DNA from: Condylostoma magnum
Lineage: Eukaryota; Ciliophora; Heterotrichea; Heterotrichida; Condylostomatidae
Direction: 5' to 3'
Assembly: GCA_920105805.1 (NCBI GenBank)
Contig: CAKKTI010000020.1
Span: 4,056 to 68,055, forward strand
DNA length: 64,000 nucleotides
In this document: positions 11,615-23,880 of the stretch, piece after piece
Position numbering within the stretch: the stretch's first letter is position 1
Layout: each line of letters begins with the position of its first letter
The notes under the pieces: model-generated
What the model saw: only the letters and a program-made list of their open reading frames with translations
Database searches by the model: none
What the model was told of the DNA's origin: nothing
Position numbers and translations under genes: made by a program

Positions 11615-14600
11615 TTATGAGTGCTCTTGATTGAGGTGCACATCTTCCTATAAGTTCTCATTTACTTCGTTTAAATCTTCTCTTAATTTCTAGGATTACT
11701 TATGAATTTTCTCTAATTAATTGCTCTTTAATGCTTGCTCAAGTTCTTAATTGTCTGATTCAATTTAATGAAATAAATCAGCTTATGTTTAATCTTTCAA
11801 TTATTTATTTCTTATGTCGCTTTAACTATTATCAATTTTTTCTGACATTGAATCTTGTTATTAAAATTATTATGGCACTTCTGGACTATCCTCATCATTG
11901 AATACCTTATTCTTCTTTAGCTTTTTATTGAATTCCTTAGGTTCTGTGTCATCTATAATCAATGTTGGTTCATGGGGAATTTTCTATTTCTTCTCTTCAG
12001 TTATTTCTGGTATATCGTCATCATTAAATACCTTGTTCTTCTTTAGCTTTTTATCAAATTCCTTAGGTTCTGTATCATCTATAATCAATGTTGGTTCATG
12101 GGGAATTTTCTATTTCTTCTCTTCAGTTATTTCTGGTATATCATCATCATTGAATACCTTGTTCTTCTTTAGCTTTTTATTGAATTCCTTAGGTTCTGTA
12201 TCATCTATAATCGATGTTGGCTCATGGGGGATTTTTTGTTTCTTCTCTTCAGATATTTCTGGTATATCATCATCATTGAATACCTCGTTCTTCTTTAGCT
12301 TTTTATTAAATTCTTTAGGTTCTGTGTCATCCATAATCAATGTTGGCTCATGTGGAATTTTCTATTTCTTCTCTTCAGTTATTTCTGGTATATCGTCATC
12401 ATTGAATACCTTGTTCTTCTTTAGCTTTTTATTAAATTCCTTAGGTTCTGTGTCATCTATAATTAATGTTGGCTCATGGGGGATTTTTTGTTTCTTCTCT
12501 TCAGTTATTTCTTGAAAAACAGAATTACTAGTATCAGGAATTTCAGGTATATTATAATCATCCCAATCAAAATCTATCTTTTATTAAATTTAATTTGTTG
12601 GCTTTTTTGCTTATTTAAACCCTGAGTTTTCCTCTGGCATTTCAGGAATTATATCATCTTTAATTTATGTATGTCCAATAATTTTGTTTTCCTTTCTAAA
12701 AGGCGCATCACTATCAACTTATTAAGTAGGTTTTCTCTATAACTACGTTTACTTTTTCTCTATAGTAGCACTTTTACTATTAACATTCCTACTGCTTTTT
12801 GGTACTTTTCTCAAATGAAGAGATCTATTTCTAACTGAAGCTCCATACTATTTCATAATCAAGCTTTTATTATGACTAGTAGCTGGAACAGTTTTAGGTA
12901 AATCTTAATTTAAATGAAAATCCATCTAAGGTCCTTTTGATCCCATTTAAATGTGCTTTATTTGTCTTCTAAGCTTCTTTATATTCAATTCTTAAATCCT
13001 GTAGTTTTATTCTGACTATCTTTAACTTGATAGAAGAATATCCCTCTACTGTTATTGCTCGTATATCTGAGAATCAATAGCTTAAACAGCCCTTAGATTT
13101 TTCCCGTATCCGGACTTGATACTGCTTTATAAAGTCTAAATTTATTTCTGTATACCTAATAAGTCAGAATTATCAACAGGTGCCATTACAGGCTCGTCAT
13201 CTTCATTCATTTCTTCATGGTGTTACTGTTTATGTATAGTTTATGTATAAATTCCTAACCTTTAAGCTTCTTACTCTGCCTATTAAAAGCTTTCTTGAAT
13301 TTTTTTATTAACTTCCGTCTATTTTTAGTATCTAATTTCCACTTTTCTTAAATTTTCTCTAGTCACTCTTAATTCCTCAATAAGTGACTGATATTATTTA
13401 ACCTCCTCAGGATCTGTATTGACCTCTGCCAATCTATTTCCAGATTCTCTGACTCTTCTTTCAATTTCTCTATTTTAACTGCTGATATCTCTTATTTATT
13501 TTTATAAGCTATAAATTGAGTCTTATACTTCCTTATAACGATCGATTGAATTAAACTCTAGCTTTTTAGTTAAGTATTGAATTTCTTTTTAATACTGTTG
13601 GATTTAAGTTTACTGGTTTTAAAGCTCTTTGTCTCTCGTAATCTAATTATCAATTAGCTTGTTTTAAACTTTCTTATTTGTTATAGCTTCATCTAAGGCC
13701 TAGCTTAAATCTTTAAGTTATCTTCTTAACTACTCGTTTTCTTATCTTAAATTGACCAATCTTCTCCTTTAACTGCCTTATTTTTAGTTAGAGCGTTTCA
13801 TTTACAACTTTTTATTACTAATTATTTGATTTAAATATTTTAAGAACTTGATCTAACTTTAAGTTTCTCTCTATGATTTTTTTGCAGTCTAACAGCTTTT
13901 AAGGGTTTCCTGTAACTTCTTCGATAAATTACTAGAAAGTAACCTTATTTTTCCATACAGATTGATATCGTTTGCTCAGAAGATATCTTAGTAGGTTTTT
14001 TGAGCCTTTGTGGGATAGATTTTGGATTTGCATTTGAAAACCGATTTAACTATTTATTGCCTCATTGCTAATGAATATAAATTTAACAACTTATGTGTTT
14101 TAATGCAACATCATAATCATTTCTTCCATTTCTTACGTTTCATTTCCTATAAAAGCAGTTGTGTTTTCAAATATTAGTAACATTTTAGTACCTGTGATTT
14201 TCCTGCACAAATCTTCCATGTTAGAAATCTCAGACACTCCCATTTTTCTTGAGATTAATTCATACAGGAATATGATATCCCCTCGGTTTGCTAAATCAAT
14301 GTACACAATACCATCTTCAAAGATTTCTCTTTGATATGCAATTTAGGCCACTCTTTTAACTATAGTTGATTTTCCTACTCCTGGGTCACCGTAAATTAAA
14401 AGCAGTGAAGTTTGTTGGATCTTTTACAAAATATCATAAATTTCAACATTTCTATAAATTGTTTGACAGTAGATACTAGGAGGTTTAGATAAAATTTACT
14501 CATCATTTAATTGTAGTTGCTATTCTACTTATTAATAGTATAAAATTTGTTCTTCTATGTTTTAATCAGTACAAAACATCTAAAATTTCAACTTTTCATG

Positions 14601-15812
14601 AGGTTTTTAAGGTAGACAACAACATAAGATTACGTTTCTATTATCATCCTCTAGCTCATCCTCTGTTTCTTTAAACATGAAAAACGATTAATGACTATCA
14701 CAGTCCATTTTATGCTTCATTGTATTAGATATATGATTATCACAGCAGTTGTAAGTATGATATTGACAACCAAAATGCAAGTTTGAGTTCTAAACCTTTA
14801 ATCACCAAGGACAAAATTGTGTATGTTAATGACAACAACAGCAATTATTTATATAAACTTGTTAATTTTACATAGTAATCCATGTTTTTTCGTATGAATC
14901 AATAATACAATACCCTTTTATTATATTTGTGATCAATTCAGCTGTAAATAAACAACTTACATTTTACTAGAAATTTAAGTCATCCTATATAGTAAATATA
15001 CACGAAAGCCCAGACTCTCTAAATAAATCTACCATTTATCCTGGCAATGCTGTCTTTAATATAAAAACATTATCATATAGTGTAAAAGGCTTCATAATTT
15101 CTTTTAGGTTTTCTTGAGATAATATTTCCAGTTCTCCCAATACAGCGGAGTCTAATACAGGAGCAAATATTGAATCATCCTCCGGGTGTATTATCCCAGG
15201 AATACTGAAAATAATTATATTTGGCCTTTATTAACTAATTCTTAAGATATTTTCTTTAGTAGCTGGTTTGAAAATTAGGTTCAAATTTATGTCATTTTTT
15301 CTGAATTGCTCTATTAAAGAAAACATTTCCTACTCGAAGTCTAGATTTGTGTTTTTAAATGGTACTTTTTAACCATCTTTCCAATAAATAAGAGGAGTTG
15401 AGTAGAAGACAGCTAGGTCTAATTTGGTTAAATCGGGCTCTTCTGTGGCTACAAAATCTTGAATTGAGTCGTTTATGTATTCAACTTGTTTGGTTAATTA
15501 ATCAATGTTTTATTCTAGCTCATCTATTGTAAGAATTGGCAAGTCTCTTATGATTAAGTCGATGAAATTTTAAGTCGCAAATTTTGTTGTTTAATCAACA
15601 GACATATAAGCCCCTATTTGAGAATTGTAGTAAAAAAGCATCATGCTGGGTTTCCATTTTATCTGATTTATTTTAAGAATCTCGAAAATATCAGATTAAG
15701 TTAACTTGAAACCTAATTTACTTCTCTTTACTTTGTTTTAAGGAATTTTCAGAGTAATTGGCTTTTTATTTTGGATAACTCCTGCTATTTCAAATTACAG
15801 TCTTATTCACAT
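11615..15812 (-). CDS. CHAT-STAND (NB-ARC) coiled-coil repeat protein
   Basis: About 1393 residues when a 16-nt intron is removed. Order of parts: residues 130-310 a CHAT domain (caspase-like fold), with LDLAVFYSTPL, PATKENILRIQQQRPNIIIF and DNVFILKTALPG; residues 322-372 a Cys/His-rich segment (INNCCCCHQHTQFCPWW); residues 455-610 an NB-ARC/STAND NTPase with Walker A GDPGVGKST at 475-483, Walker B-like KMLLIFEN and a KFIFISNE sensor segment; then a long coiled coil; five 42-residue acidic repeats; a short coiled tail. The CHAT catalytic His (usual SxHG) reads SIPG and the catalytic Cys (usual ACxS) reads TALPG, so the protease is probably dead. STAND proteins act as oligomerising switches in immunity and cell death. 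The start ATG is 29 nt from the NUDIX stop. The end is TAA 11615-11617 or TGA 11600-11602. Confidence 0.8.
11889..12515 (-). repeat. Five 126-nt tandem coding repeats
   Basis: Near-identical 126-nt units encode 42-residue repeats with the core FNDDDIPEITEEKKQKIPHE and DDTEPKEFNKKLKKNK. They alternate acidic and basic blocks and lie in the C-terminal part of the CHAT-STAND protein. The few differences between units are mostly single substitutions, which suggests recent homogenisation. Confidence 0.9.
13741..13756 (-). other. Predicted 16-nt intron
   Basis: On the minus strand this reads GTCAATTTAAGATAAG, with GT and AG ends. Upstream, the NB-ARC frame runs through a coiled coil to QLKIRQLKEKI; downstream the coiled coil and 42-residue repeats are in the +1 frame. 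Removing these 16 nt joins the two as KEKIENEQLRRQL, keeps the heptads and makes the whole gene an exact multiple of three from 15812 to 11615. Introns of 15-16 nt are characteristic of heterotrichs. The 5' splice site is GTCAAT rather than GTAAGT, so the exact boundaries are inferred. Confidence 0.6.
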
Positions 15813-15841
15813 TTATATAAAAATGTAATTATTATACTAAA

Positions 15842-16366
15842 CTATAGCCCCAATTTCTGCTTTATATATGGAATCCTGTGCTGAAGCTTGATTGCCTGTG
15901 GAGCCATCGTTCTTGTTTCTGTTATTCACTACAAACTTTTTGTACTTGTAAACTCATATTTTCTTATTTCTTCATTAGGAGTTATATAATCATCTGTAAT
16001 TGTTGCAAACAAACTGCCTCATCACTGAAATCCTTTACTTTCTATGAAGAAATCACTATCATATATCAAATTTACATCTTTACACCCAGTTTCCTCTTCT
16101 AGCTCTCTTAAAGTAGCCTGTATTTTGCTTTCATCGTCTGTAGATTAAACACCTCCTATGAAAAAGTCCCAATGGCCTGGATAAAGTTATCTTTCGTAGC
16201 TTCGTTGGTGTACTAAAAGCTCTCCTTGATGATTAAAAACTGCAATATAGTTCACGATAAAAAATTCTTAGGTTTATATCAAATTTCGATCCTTTTAGCC
16301 TATTTTTATGTTTCTTATATCAACTTTTATTACTTTTTCAGTGAAGAATCTTTTAATAAGTTTCAT
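15842..16366 (-). CDS. NUDIX hydrolase
   Basis: A 174-residue NUDIX-superfamily hydrolase, which cleaves a nucleoside diphosphate linked to another moiety. The NUDIX box lies near residues 75-100: GGVQSTDDESKIQATLREL followed by EEETG, with the REL-EETG metal-binding glutamates intact. The N-terminal strand segment HQGELLVHQRSYERQLYPGHWDF is of the isopentenyl-diphosphate-isomerase/YfcD-like kind, so a prenyl-diphosphate or ADP-ribose type substrate is possible but not decided. Two Trp in a row are TGA-TGA. The stop TAG at 15842-15844 is 29 nt upstream of the CHAT-STAND start, on the same strand. Confidence 0.92.
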
Positions 16367-16668
16367 TTTATTATTATATAGGGAGAATTATTAGAGACAA
16401 TTCTTTAAATTCTATTTATGATTAGTTAGAACAATAAGGTTACTGCTTAATTACAGCCCGAACATTTCATATAAAAGATAACACATGCATAAGCTACTAT
16501 GCTATTATACTTACTGATAATCATATTACCCCTGAAGCTTGATTACACTATTACATAAACAGTAAACTTTCATTTAAAACCTTAATCCAACAAAATGTTA
16601 CAACCTTCAAAAGACATAACATATCAATACACAAGTTCTTAAAAGTAAATATTAGTTAGCCTTTTAAA
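16367..16668. other. Divergent intergenic region
   Basis: This separates the NUDIX gene (minus) from the coiled-coil gene at 16669 (plus). It is AT-rich, with no coding character or repeat noted, and presumably holds both promoters. Confidence 0.5.
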
Positions 16669-18075
16669 ATGGAAATTTAGGGCTAAGATAATTAATCAGA
16701 GGCAAACCATATAAAACTATCAGGCTCCACCCTTTAATCTACTTTACCAGTTGTACTTGAGTCAGACTCTGAAAATGAATGACAACCCTAAGAAACAAAA
16801 GAAATATCTATTCAAACCAGATTTTAATTGCCAACAGTCAAAGGAATACAGAAGAAGCTTAAAACCAGAGATAGCAGAATAAACAGGCTTCAAGATGAAA
16901 TTGCTTAATTGAAATCAAAACTAGGAGGTATTCTGGAAAATTAAAAGGATTTATATAGAAACATGGTGCCTGCTATTCCTGAACGGCACCAAAGTAATTA
17001 AATTAACCTAGCTGTATAACACATCCAGAATTTAGAAGTAAGGCCCTAGAAATAGGTTTTTATTTAAAAACCTGTAAAAATTGAGAAAACTTAATAAGTT
17101 TCTAGTAATTTCAAACTGCCTTGAGAAATGAATATAGATGAACTTAAGACTTTAACTAATACGAGGCCAAAAACCAACATGTCAGTATTAAATAAAGCTA
17201 AAAGAAGACAAAAGAGTCTTGGGACAGGCAGAAGGCCTAATACATAAGGCTTATAAGTATTGAATAATAGAGAGAGTGTTAAACGGCCAAATACAGATCA
17301 TAGGCTGTTCCATCAAAACAATATAAAATAAAAAGAGATTAGTAAGTATGGAAGAAATTAAAAAGGGCGACTAAATAATTCAGCTAATGATTAAGTGCAA
17401 AATGATGGTGTTTTAGTCAAAACTACTCAAAGAAATAGTGCTAAATTGCATAAAACACTAATACAATAAAATACAAAATGTAATAATTAATTTTTACATA
17501 AGAGCTTAACGTTATATAAAAATACTTTACCAACTGATTGGAGCGTGTCTCTATTAGATAACTATGCCATTACTAACAATTTATAATTTAACAGTGAATA
17601 AAATCCTTAACTAATGAATGATTAAAGCTTATAATAGCTGAAAGGTGATCATGAGGAAGATTTGTAAAAACTATAAAACACTTTATAGAAACTATCAGAT
17701 GAATTACTAATTTAAAATAACTTAAGATTTAGAAGCTAAAACAAAGCATCTTTAATAGCAAAACGATGCTATAATCTATATCAACTTCGATAATTAACGC
17801 TTTAAATCCTTTAAGAAATTCATGAAAGAGAAAATCTTTTAATATTGCTTATGACAAATGAAAAATCACAGGATTTTGTTGAAAATTATAATAAGTATTC
17901 TACAATCTCAAATAGTATTCTTCAATTGATTTCTTAATGACGTAAGAAGACTTTTTAGAAATTTATTTACTTAGATGAAGACTACGAGTAAAAGATATCT
18001 ATTGACCTAAAAAAGGCCAATATGATATTCCCTAGCTTAGTGTAATATTTTAATATCTTATTTAATTACTTTTAA
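16669..18075 (+). CDS. Unknown basic coiled-coil protein
   Basis: 468 residues with no recognised domain. A short coiled coil lies near residues 60-100 (KLKTRDSRINRLQDEIAQLK), a long basic disordered region follows, and a second helical region runs from about residue 330 to the end. Composition fits a cytoskeletal or ciliary scaffold. The start ATG at 16669 has an A-rich upstream context. Stops at TAA 18043 or TAA 18073 are both possible; the second was used because the ten codons between them are still hydrophobic-helical. Confidence 0.65.
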
Positions 18076-18164
18076 TACATATTTAGGATTAATATCAAAT
18101 TGGCTTTTCTAGCATATAAAAGATTAATTCTAATCTAAATATAATCTTTTAATCATAAATTATA

Positions 18165-19121
18165 ATGTCAGATTTTGAGGATGATAAAGCAATGCTAAAA
18201 TTTGATGATTAAGTTTTTAACCTGCCAAGCTCATCAAGTGAGGAAGAATACGGCCTTTAAGACTGGTTAAAGATTGATGAAGACTTAGAATTAGAGTAGA
18301 AATTAAGAACATTGAAATTTTAGAATTAATTTCTCCGAACCAAGATAAAGTCTGTATTTGAATTAGAAGGATTTAAAAAGACACCTTTTCAAAATAAAAT
18401 AACTGAGAATGATTTCACTAAATATCCAAAATCTGCTAATTAACTCTTGGGTAAAAAGTTCTTTGAAAATACAATGAACCATTTTATCGATTGCTAAGAG
18501 TTTTAAATTAAACAAGTTTTCAAAAAACCTCAAGATATGGATTAATTGAGATAAAATGCTATAAATTGCGCAATATAAAATGAAGTTGATCTAGTTGAGT
18601 ATAAGTAAAACTTTTTGTATGAATAATCTGAAAAGTCATTATAAGAAATTGATGAAAAATGAGTTGATTAAAAAGAGTAAGTTCAAGAAGAGGAAAATTT
18701 GATTCGAGATGATATAAAACTTGAAGATAGAATAATAGAGAATGCTGTAAATACTGCTAATAAAAAATATGTTAAAAAGTTGCGTATTAAACCAAAAAGT
18801 AATGATATTCTAAAAAATGCTGTAGCATTTTATTATACTGAAAACAGAGATACTATGAAAAAGTATTTCAATATTTGATTGGAATCCCTTTAAAATTATA
18901 AGTTATATAAAGAATAAGAGAGATAATGAAAACAAAAAGAGGAAAAACTTTAAGAAGAAGGCCAATCAGGTGAATTAAAATTTCAAATGGGTAAATCTCT
19001 TATTAAAAAGTAAATGAAACAAAGATAGTAAAAGTCTTCTATGAATTATAAGATGACTGCACCTGGCAGACTTTCTTAATTCATTCCAAATTGCAATAAT
19101 ATTTACAAGGCATTAGATTAG
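18165..19121 (+). CDS. Unknown acidic coiled-coil protein
   Basis: 318 residues starting MSDFEDDKAMLKFDD. It has an acidic N-terminus (SSSSEEEYGLQDW), a middle region of charged helices with a KYFNIWLES segment near residue 235, and a basic C-terminus. The CFENTMNH-like segments and spacing recall ciliary proteins, but no family is assigned. The end is a run of three in-frame stops, TAG-TAA-TAG at 19119-19127, after which coding character is lost. Confidence 0.7.
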
Positions 19122-19288
19122 TAATAGTTGTTTTTAGTATAATTTTATTAATTAATGATAGCGTTACTCATAATAAAACTTGCCTAAAATATTCAATTAT
19201 AATTTATTACACTATAACTCTATATATATTAATAATCGTCTTAAATCAATACAGCAAAAACAGCAGTTATTAATATAAGTTTATAAAT

Positions 19289-20857
19289 ATGGAAAATTTG
19301 ATTTATGCTAAAATAGAAGTTGATGAGCAGGGAGAAATTAACTTCAAAATAGAATTTGAACCTGAACAAAAACTTCCTACTATAACTTAAGAGCAATTAT
19401 AATAAATATAACAGTAAGTTTTAAAAAGGCATTATTTAGAATTGGTAAAAATAAATTTTGATTTGAATCAGAGGCTTACTAGAAGCTAGAAATAAGTTTC
19501 TGAACTAAAAGCAGATAATTTAGAGAAAATAAACCAAATCAAACAGTTATAATCAGAAGTAAAGAATTCTTCCTTGAATCAGCAGGGCAAATTAGATTCT
19601 TAATAAAAAAGAAATGAACTATGCAGATAGAAGAATTAGTAATTAGAAAGTCAAATGAAAGAAATGCAATTGAAATTTGAAGTTTAAATCAAAGAAATGT
19701 AATAGAAATATGAAAGTCAAATAAAATAATTTTAATAGAAATCTAAAATTCAAGTAAAAGAAATGTAATAGAAATACTAAAGTTAGCTACAAGAGTTATA
19801 ATAGTAATTATAAAATGAAAAACAGAAGTCTTAGTAATGCAATAAAGAAAACATTTAATAATAAGCTCTTGTTTAAAATCTGTAATAAAATCTCAAAGCT
19901 AGAGAAGAGTAATTTTTAAACAGAATTAAAAGTTAAGCTGAGGTTTAATTAGTTGAATAAAAAGAAGAAAATAAAAGGATTTTAGAGGATATGCTCAGAT
20001 TGAACTAAAAAATATCAGATTTATAGAGATTTAATAATGAATTAAAAGCCTAAATCCAAAGACTAAAAGAGGATCTAGATAAAAGTGATTCATTATTAGC
20101 AAGCAGAGATTAGCAAATGAAAAACTTACTAGCTAAAATTAAACTACAAGAAAAAGAAATAGCAGAATTGCAGTCTGGTAATAGGAAAAAAGATGCAAAT
20201 ATAGCAAATCTTTAGAAAAGTTTTTAAGATTAAGCTTAAGAACAATAATAACAAAAGCTAACAAGACAATGAAATCAATTAAAAAAGCTATAATAAGAAG
20301 TAGCTGAAAAGGACAATGAATTAAATATATTGCGAGAAATGGTTAAAAATGGATAATTTTAACTGAAGATTAAAGATAAAGAGGTTTAAAGACTTTAAAA
20401 CAATTTGAAACTGCCACCCATTGGACCAGATTAGAATTAAATTGACTCAACTCCCAGGAGTATACAGGGTAATAAAAAGAACCTATAACAAAGTAAATTT
20501 TAAGATAACTAAAATCTTTCTTAAAAGAGATTAACACCTTTGAATACTACAACTCCAAAGAATCCAAATAAGAGAGATCAAACATAGTTAGACGCTACAT
20601 TATCCCCAAGATTATTAATTTAGAATCAAAGATAAAATAGAAAAAAAGAAACAATACAAAAGCAAGCGGAGTAAAATGATCTGCAAAACAAAATAAGTCC
20701 AAGAGTAAGGTAGCATAATAATCATAAACTAATACTATCGAGTAAAACATTAGATGACTTTATGGTATTTGCAAGACTAAACTTTTAACCTGGCCTGGAC
20801 ATTCTTGATAAATCAAACTCCTTCTTGAATCTACAGTAAAGTCTTTCATTATATTAA
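19289..20857 (+). CDS. Long coiled-coil protein
   Basis: 522 residues. After a 35-residue lead (MENLIYAKIEVDEQGEINF) there is nearly continuous coiled coil to about residue 375, very rich in Gln encoded by TAA/TAG. A basic Ser/Thr/Pro-containing tail follows, then a conserved-looking segment near the end (LDDFMVFARLNFQPGLDIL). There is no motor or membrane domain. The first plausible stop, TAA at 20855-20857, overlaps by 2 nt the stop of the convergent gene, inside a TTAA. Confidence 0.75.
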
Positions 20858-23805
20858 GTATCATTCTGAACTTCTAATGCACCTCCACTCTTTATTATGT
20901 TTTCTTATTTATCATTTTGTTTTGTGTTGCTTATCTTTCTAGTAATATTACTAAATGATATTACTGGTTTTCTATGTATTTAATTCTAAGGTTAATTTTA
21001 TCTTTATTTCAATCGTGTTTGGTAAAATCGTTTTCTATGTATTTACTTGATTCTATGACGCTTGTTTTCATTTGGGTGTAAATGCTATACATGTTATTGG
21101 TTGTATTCCTCCATTATAACCTTCTCAAAATTCCCAGGATATAAGGACTGGAATTCCTTAAATTTTCTTTTGTTAATTCAAGAATAAAAAGCCTCATAAT
21201 CTATGTCAAATTAATCTGCAAATCTATCAATTTAATCTTTAATTCAGTCTACTGAATCATTTTTGGGGAATATCTTTTGAGCTATTTATTCGAGCTACTT
21301 TTTATCCACTTTTTTATTGTTTTTTTGTCTAAAATATTTTAAATACACTTCACAAAGATCTTAATTGTCATAATAATGCTCAAATTACTTCACTTATTGC
21401 TCAAAGGCTAATAAATTTTTATCCTTCTCTTTTTCATCAATATTTTATAAACTATTTGTACCTCTTTTAAGGTTAATTCTTCTTTACAATCATTATTTTT
21501 TAAGTCTAAATTCTTCATCATCATCATACTCTGATTCCTCTTCTAATTCACTACTAGAATACTGTGATTCTTCACTTTCTAAAGATTCTGAATAATATGA
21601 GGAATCGTACACATCAGAGTCACTTTCTTTATATTTGCTTTTATTCGTGTACTTTTATATTAAATTTCTTGAAGAATCCATTTTAGTAAATCTGCTATTA
21701 GTATCTTGTCCAATCACTAAAAAGTTTCGAGAAAAAGACTAGTTTTACTTTCTTACAGTAATAGAAGGTGTATCTTCCTCTTCTAAGAATGAATTTATTT
21801 CACATGAGGGTTCTTAATCTATTATTAGATTTTAGTTATCTTGAGTATGTTATTGTTATAGTTTTCTATTTCTATACGCATTCTTAAACTTTTGTAAATC
21901 AGATTAGTTACTTTCATCTTTGTCTAAGGTGATAAATTGAGTAAATCTTCTTTAGAATCTTTTCTTTCTTTGATCAATTTAAAGGGTTTGATGTTTTTGC
22001 AATGTTTTTGGTTAAGGTTTAAGATTACTGTCCTCGCTTAAGTATGATTCAGAGTCTTCAGATGTGTCTTATTAGTGCATTTGTCTATTTGGTATATATT
22101 CATTATGTTTTATTGCATAAATGAAATTTAGTACAGACCATTAAAAGTTGATTGAAAATCTTCCTAATGGATTTTACATTGATTGTCTTTGGATTTCTAA
22201 GTAACTTATTCTTTATTGCTTTTACTCTTCTGTTATAGGCTCAATTGGAGGACTTTTGAATAGATGAGTTCTCTTATTAGAACTATTTTTTCCTCTTTTT
22301 TGCAGTTTTTGAGGACTAATTGATTTATTGAGGTTTCAATTACTTCTAGAGACATTTAGATTACTTTTCTTGAATTTATTTATGAATGATCTTTAAAATT
22401 ACTTGATTTATTTGTTTTTTCAATTCCTAGTTTATTTACCTTATTATTAATTCTCTTAATGCAGCTTAATTCCTCGATTATTATAGTGTTATTAATTTTA
22501 TTGATTACTTTCCCCTTTCTAGATGCTTAAATTATGATTTGATCTACTCTTATTTACAATTTTATTTTTCTGTTTAACTTACCAGTCCCCTAAATAGCTT
22601 TTATTTGCTTCACTTGAATTAAATTCGCTTTTTATTTAACTATCATTTGTATTACTTTACTCTTTACATTTTTCAGTATCTATGTATATATTAGAATCAT
22701 CAGCGATTAATTTTTCGATGATAATTGGAACTTTATTTTTATCTTTACGGCTTTTTATTTACCCATGGATTATAGCTGTATTTATATCTGTGTTACTAAA
22801 ACTGATAGCATTTGAAATTGAACTTATAGACTACGATATTGATTAGATTTCAGATTCACTTTTATCGATTTAGTTTATACTTAGTTTAAATAATTAGTTT
22901 TAGTAATTTCTAGCTTATTCTCTTATGTTTTACTGAAATTTAATGCAAACTTAAGGCTTGTATATCACTTTGAATTGTTTTAAATTTGGATTATGAATTT
23001 TACTAGTTTTACTATGATGTTGAGCTTATTCTACAGCAAACAGTTCACTTATTTATGATATTTCAGAGCAGTTTTAATTCCAACTATAATTTGAGAAACT
23101 TTCAGAAAATAAAGAATTAGTGCTTAGATTAAAATAATTATTATTAGAGGAGTCAAATAATTCTAAATCATTAATTTTTTCAATCAGTGATATTTCATCT
23201 TTAATCCCACAGACTTATTAGTCCTATTATTACTTTGGTTTATCCTCACTCTTCATTTTATTTTATGAGTTTGACAATGAGAATAGTTATTACTAAGCAT
23301 TTTATATACTTGGCTACTTTTAAACTATATTTTAATTTGTAACCTTTTACTGTTTATACTAAGGGATACTCTCTACAATAGATGGAAATTAGTTAACTCT
23401 TTGAATGTATTTATTTATGTTAGCTTTCTAAGGCTAGTATATTACTTTCTATTAGTTAAATTCCTCATACTATAATAATTAAGGGGATAGTGATCTAGCA
23501 ATTGCCGTTTGCTATGATTTAATTTTAGGAATAGGTGTAAAGGTTTTAATTCTTTTCGGTATATCAAAGTTATAAATCTTCTGCTTTAATTACACATTCA
23601 CAGGACTTTAAGATTTAAAAGGTTTGCATTTTGGTGTCTTAGATATAATTGGTAATTTGAGATCTAGATATCTTGGGCTGGAATTCAGCTAACTTCTTTC
23701 TCTTAAGGTAGCTGGTCTTACAATGTCTAAGGTTAACTCTTAACTTGAAATTTATGGGCTTCTTTTTCTTTATTATAACGGAGCCAGTTTTAATCTGTTT
23801 TGCAT
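20854..23805 (-). CDS. Very long low-complexity hydrophilic protein
   Basis: 983 residues with no recognised domain, dominated by Asn, Ser, Lys, Gln and Glu. A Ser/Glu-rich acidic block lies near residues 730-760 (YYSESLESEESQYSSSELE), followed by a more ordered helical segment (KQLEQIAQKIFPKNDSVDQI). The frame is consistent over its entire length. Coding character weakens after EEYNQ-TAA near 21108, so that TAA is an alternative end; reading on gives a basic tail to TAA 20854-20856. Two copies of a 14-nt block (near 20970 and 21032) give the repeated residues IHRK in this tail. Confidence 0.7.
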
Positions 23806-23880
23806 ATTTAAAGTTTATTAAACCTACTTGTGCTTTATGAATATTAGTTATGGATTATTAAATATATCAGTCTAAATTAT

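Noticed and set aside
11898-12515. Phe/Ser-rich plus-strand frame over 11.9-12.5 kb
   Set aside because: It is antisense to the five acidic 42-residue repeats, which are continuous with the STAND protein on the minus strand.
13961-13975. 15-nt GT-AG intron in the STAND gene
   Set aside because: Splicing GTATGGAAAAATAAG keeps the frame and is not needed; the unspliced residues fit the coiled coil. The 16-nt site at 13741 is the one that repairs the frame change.
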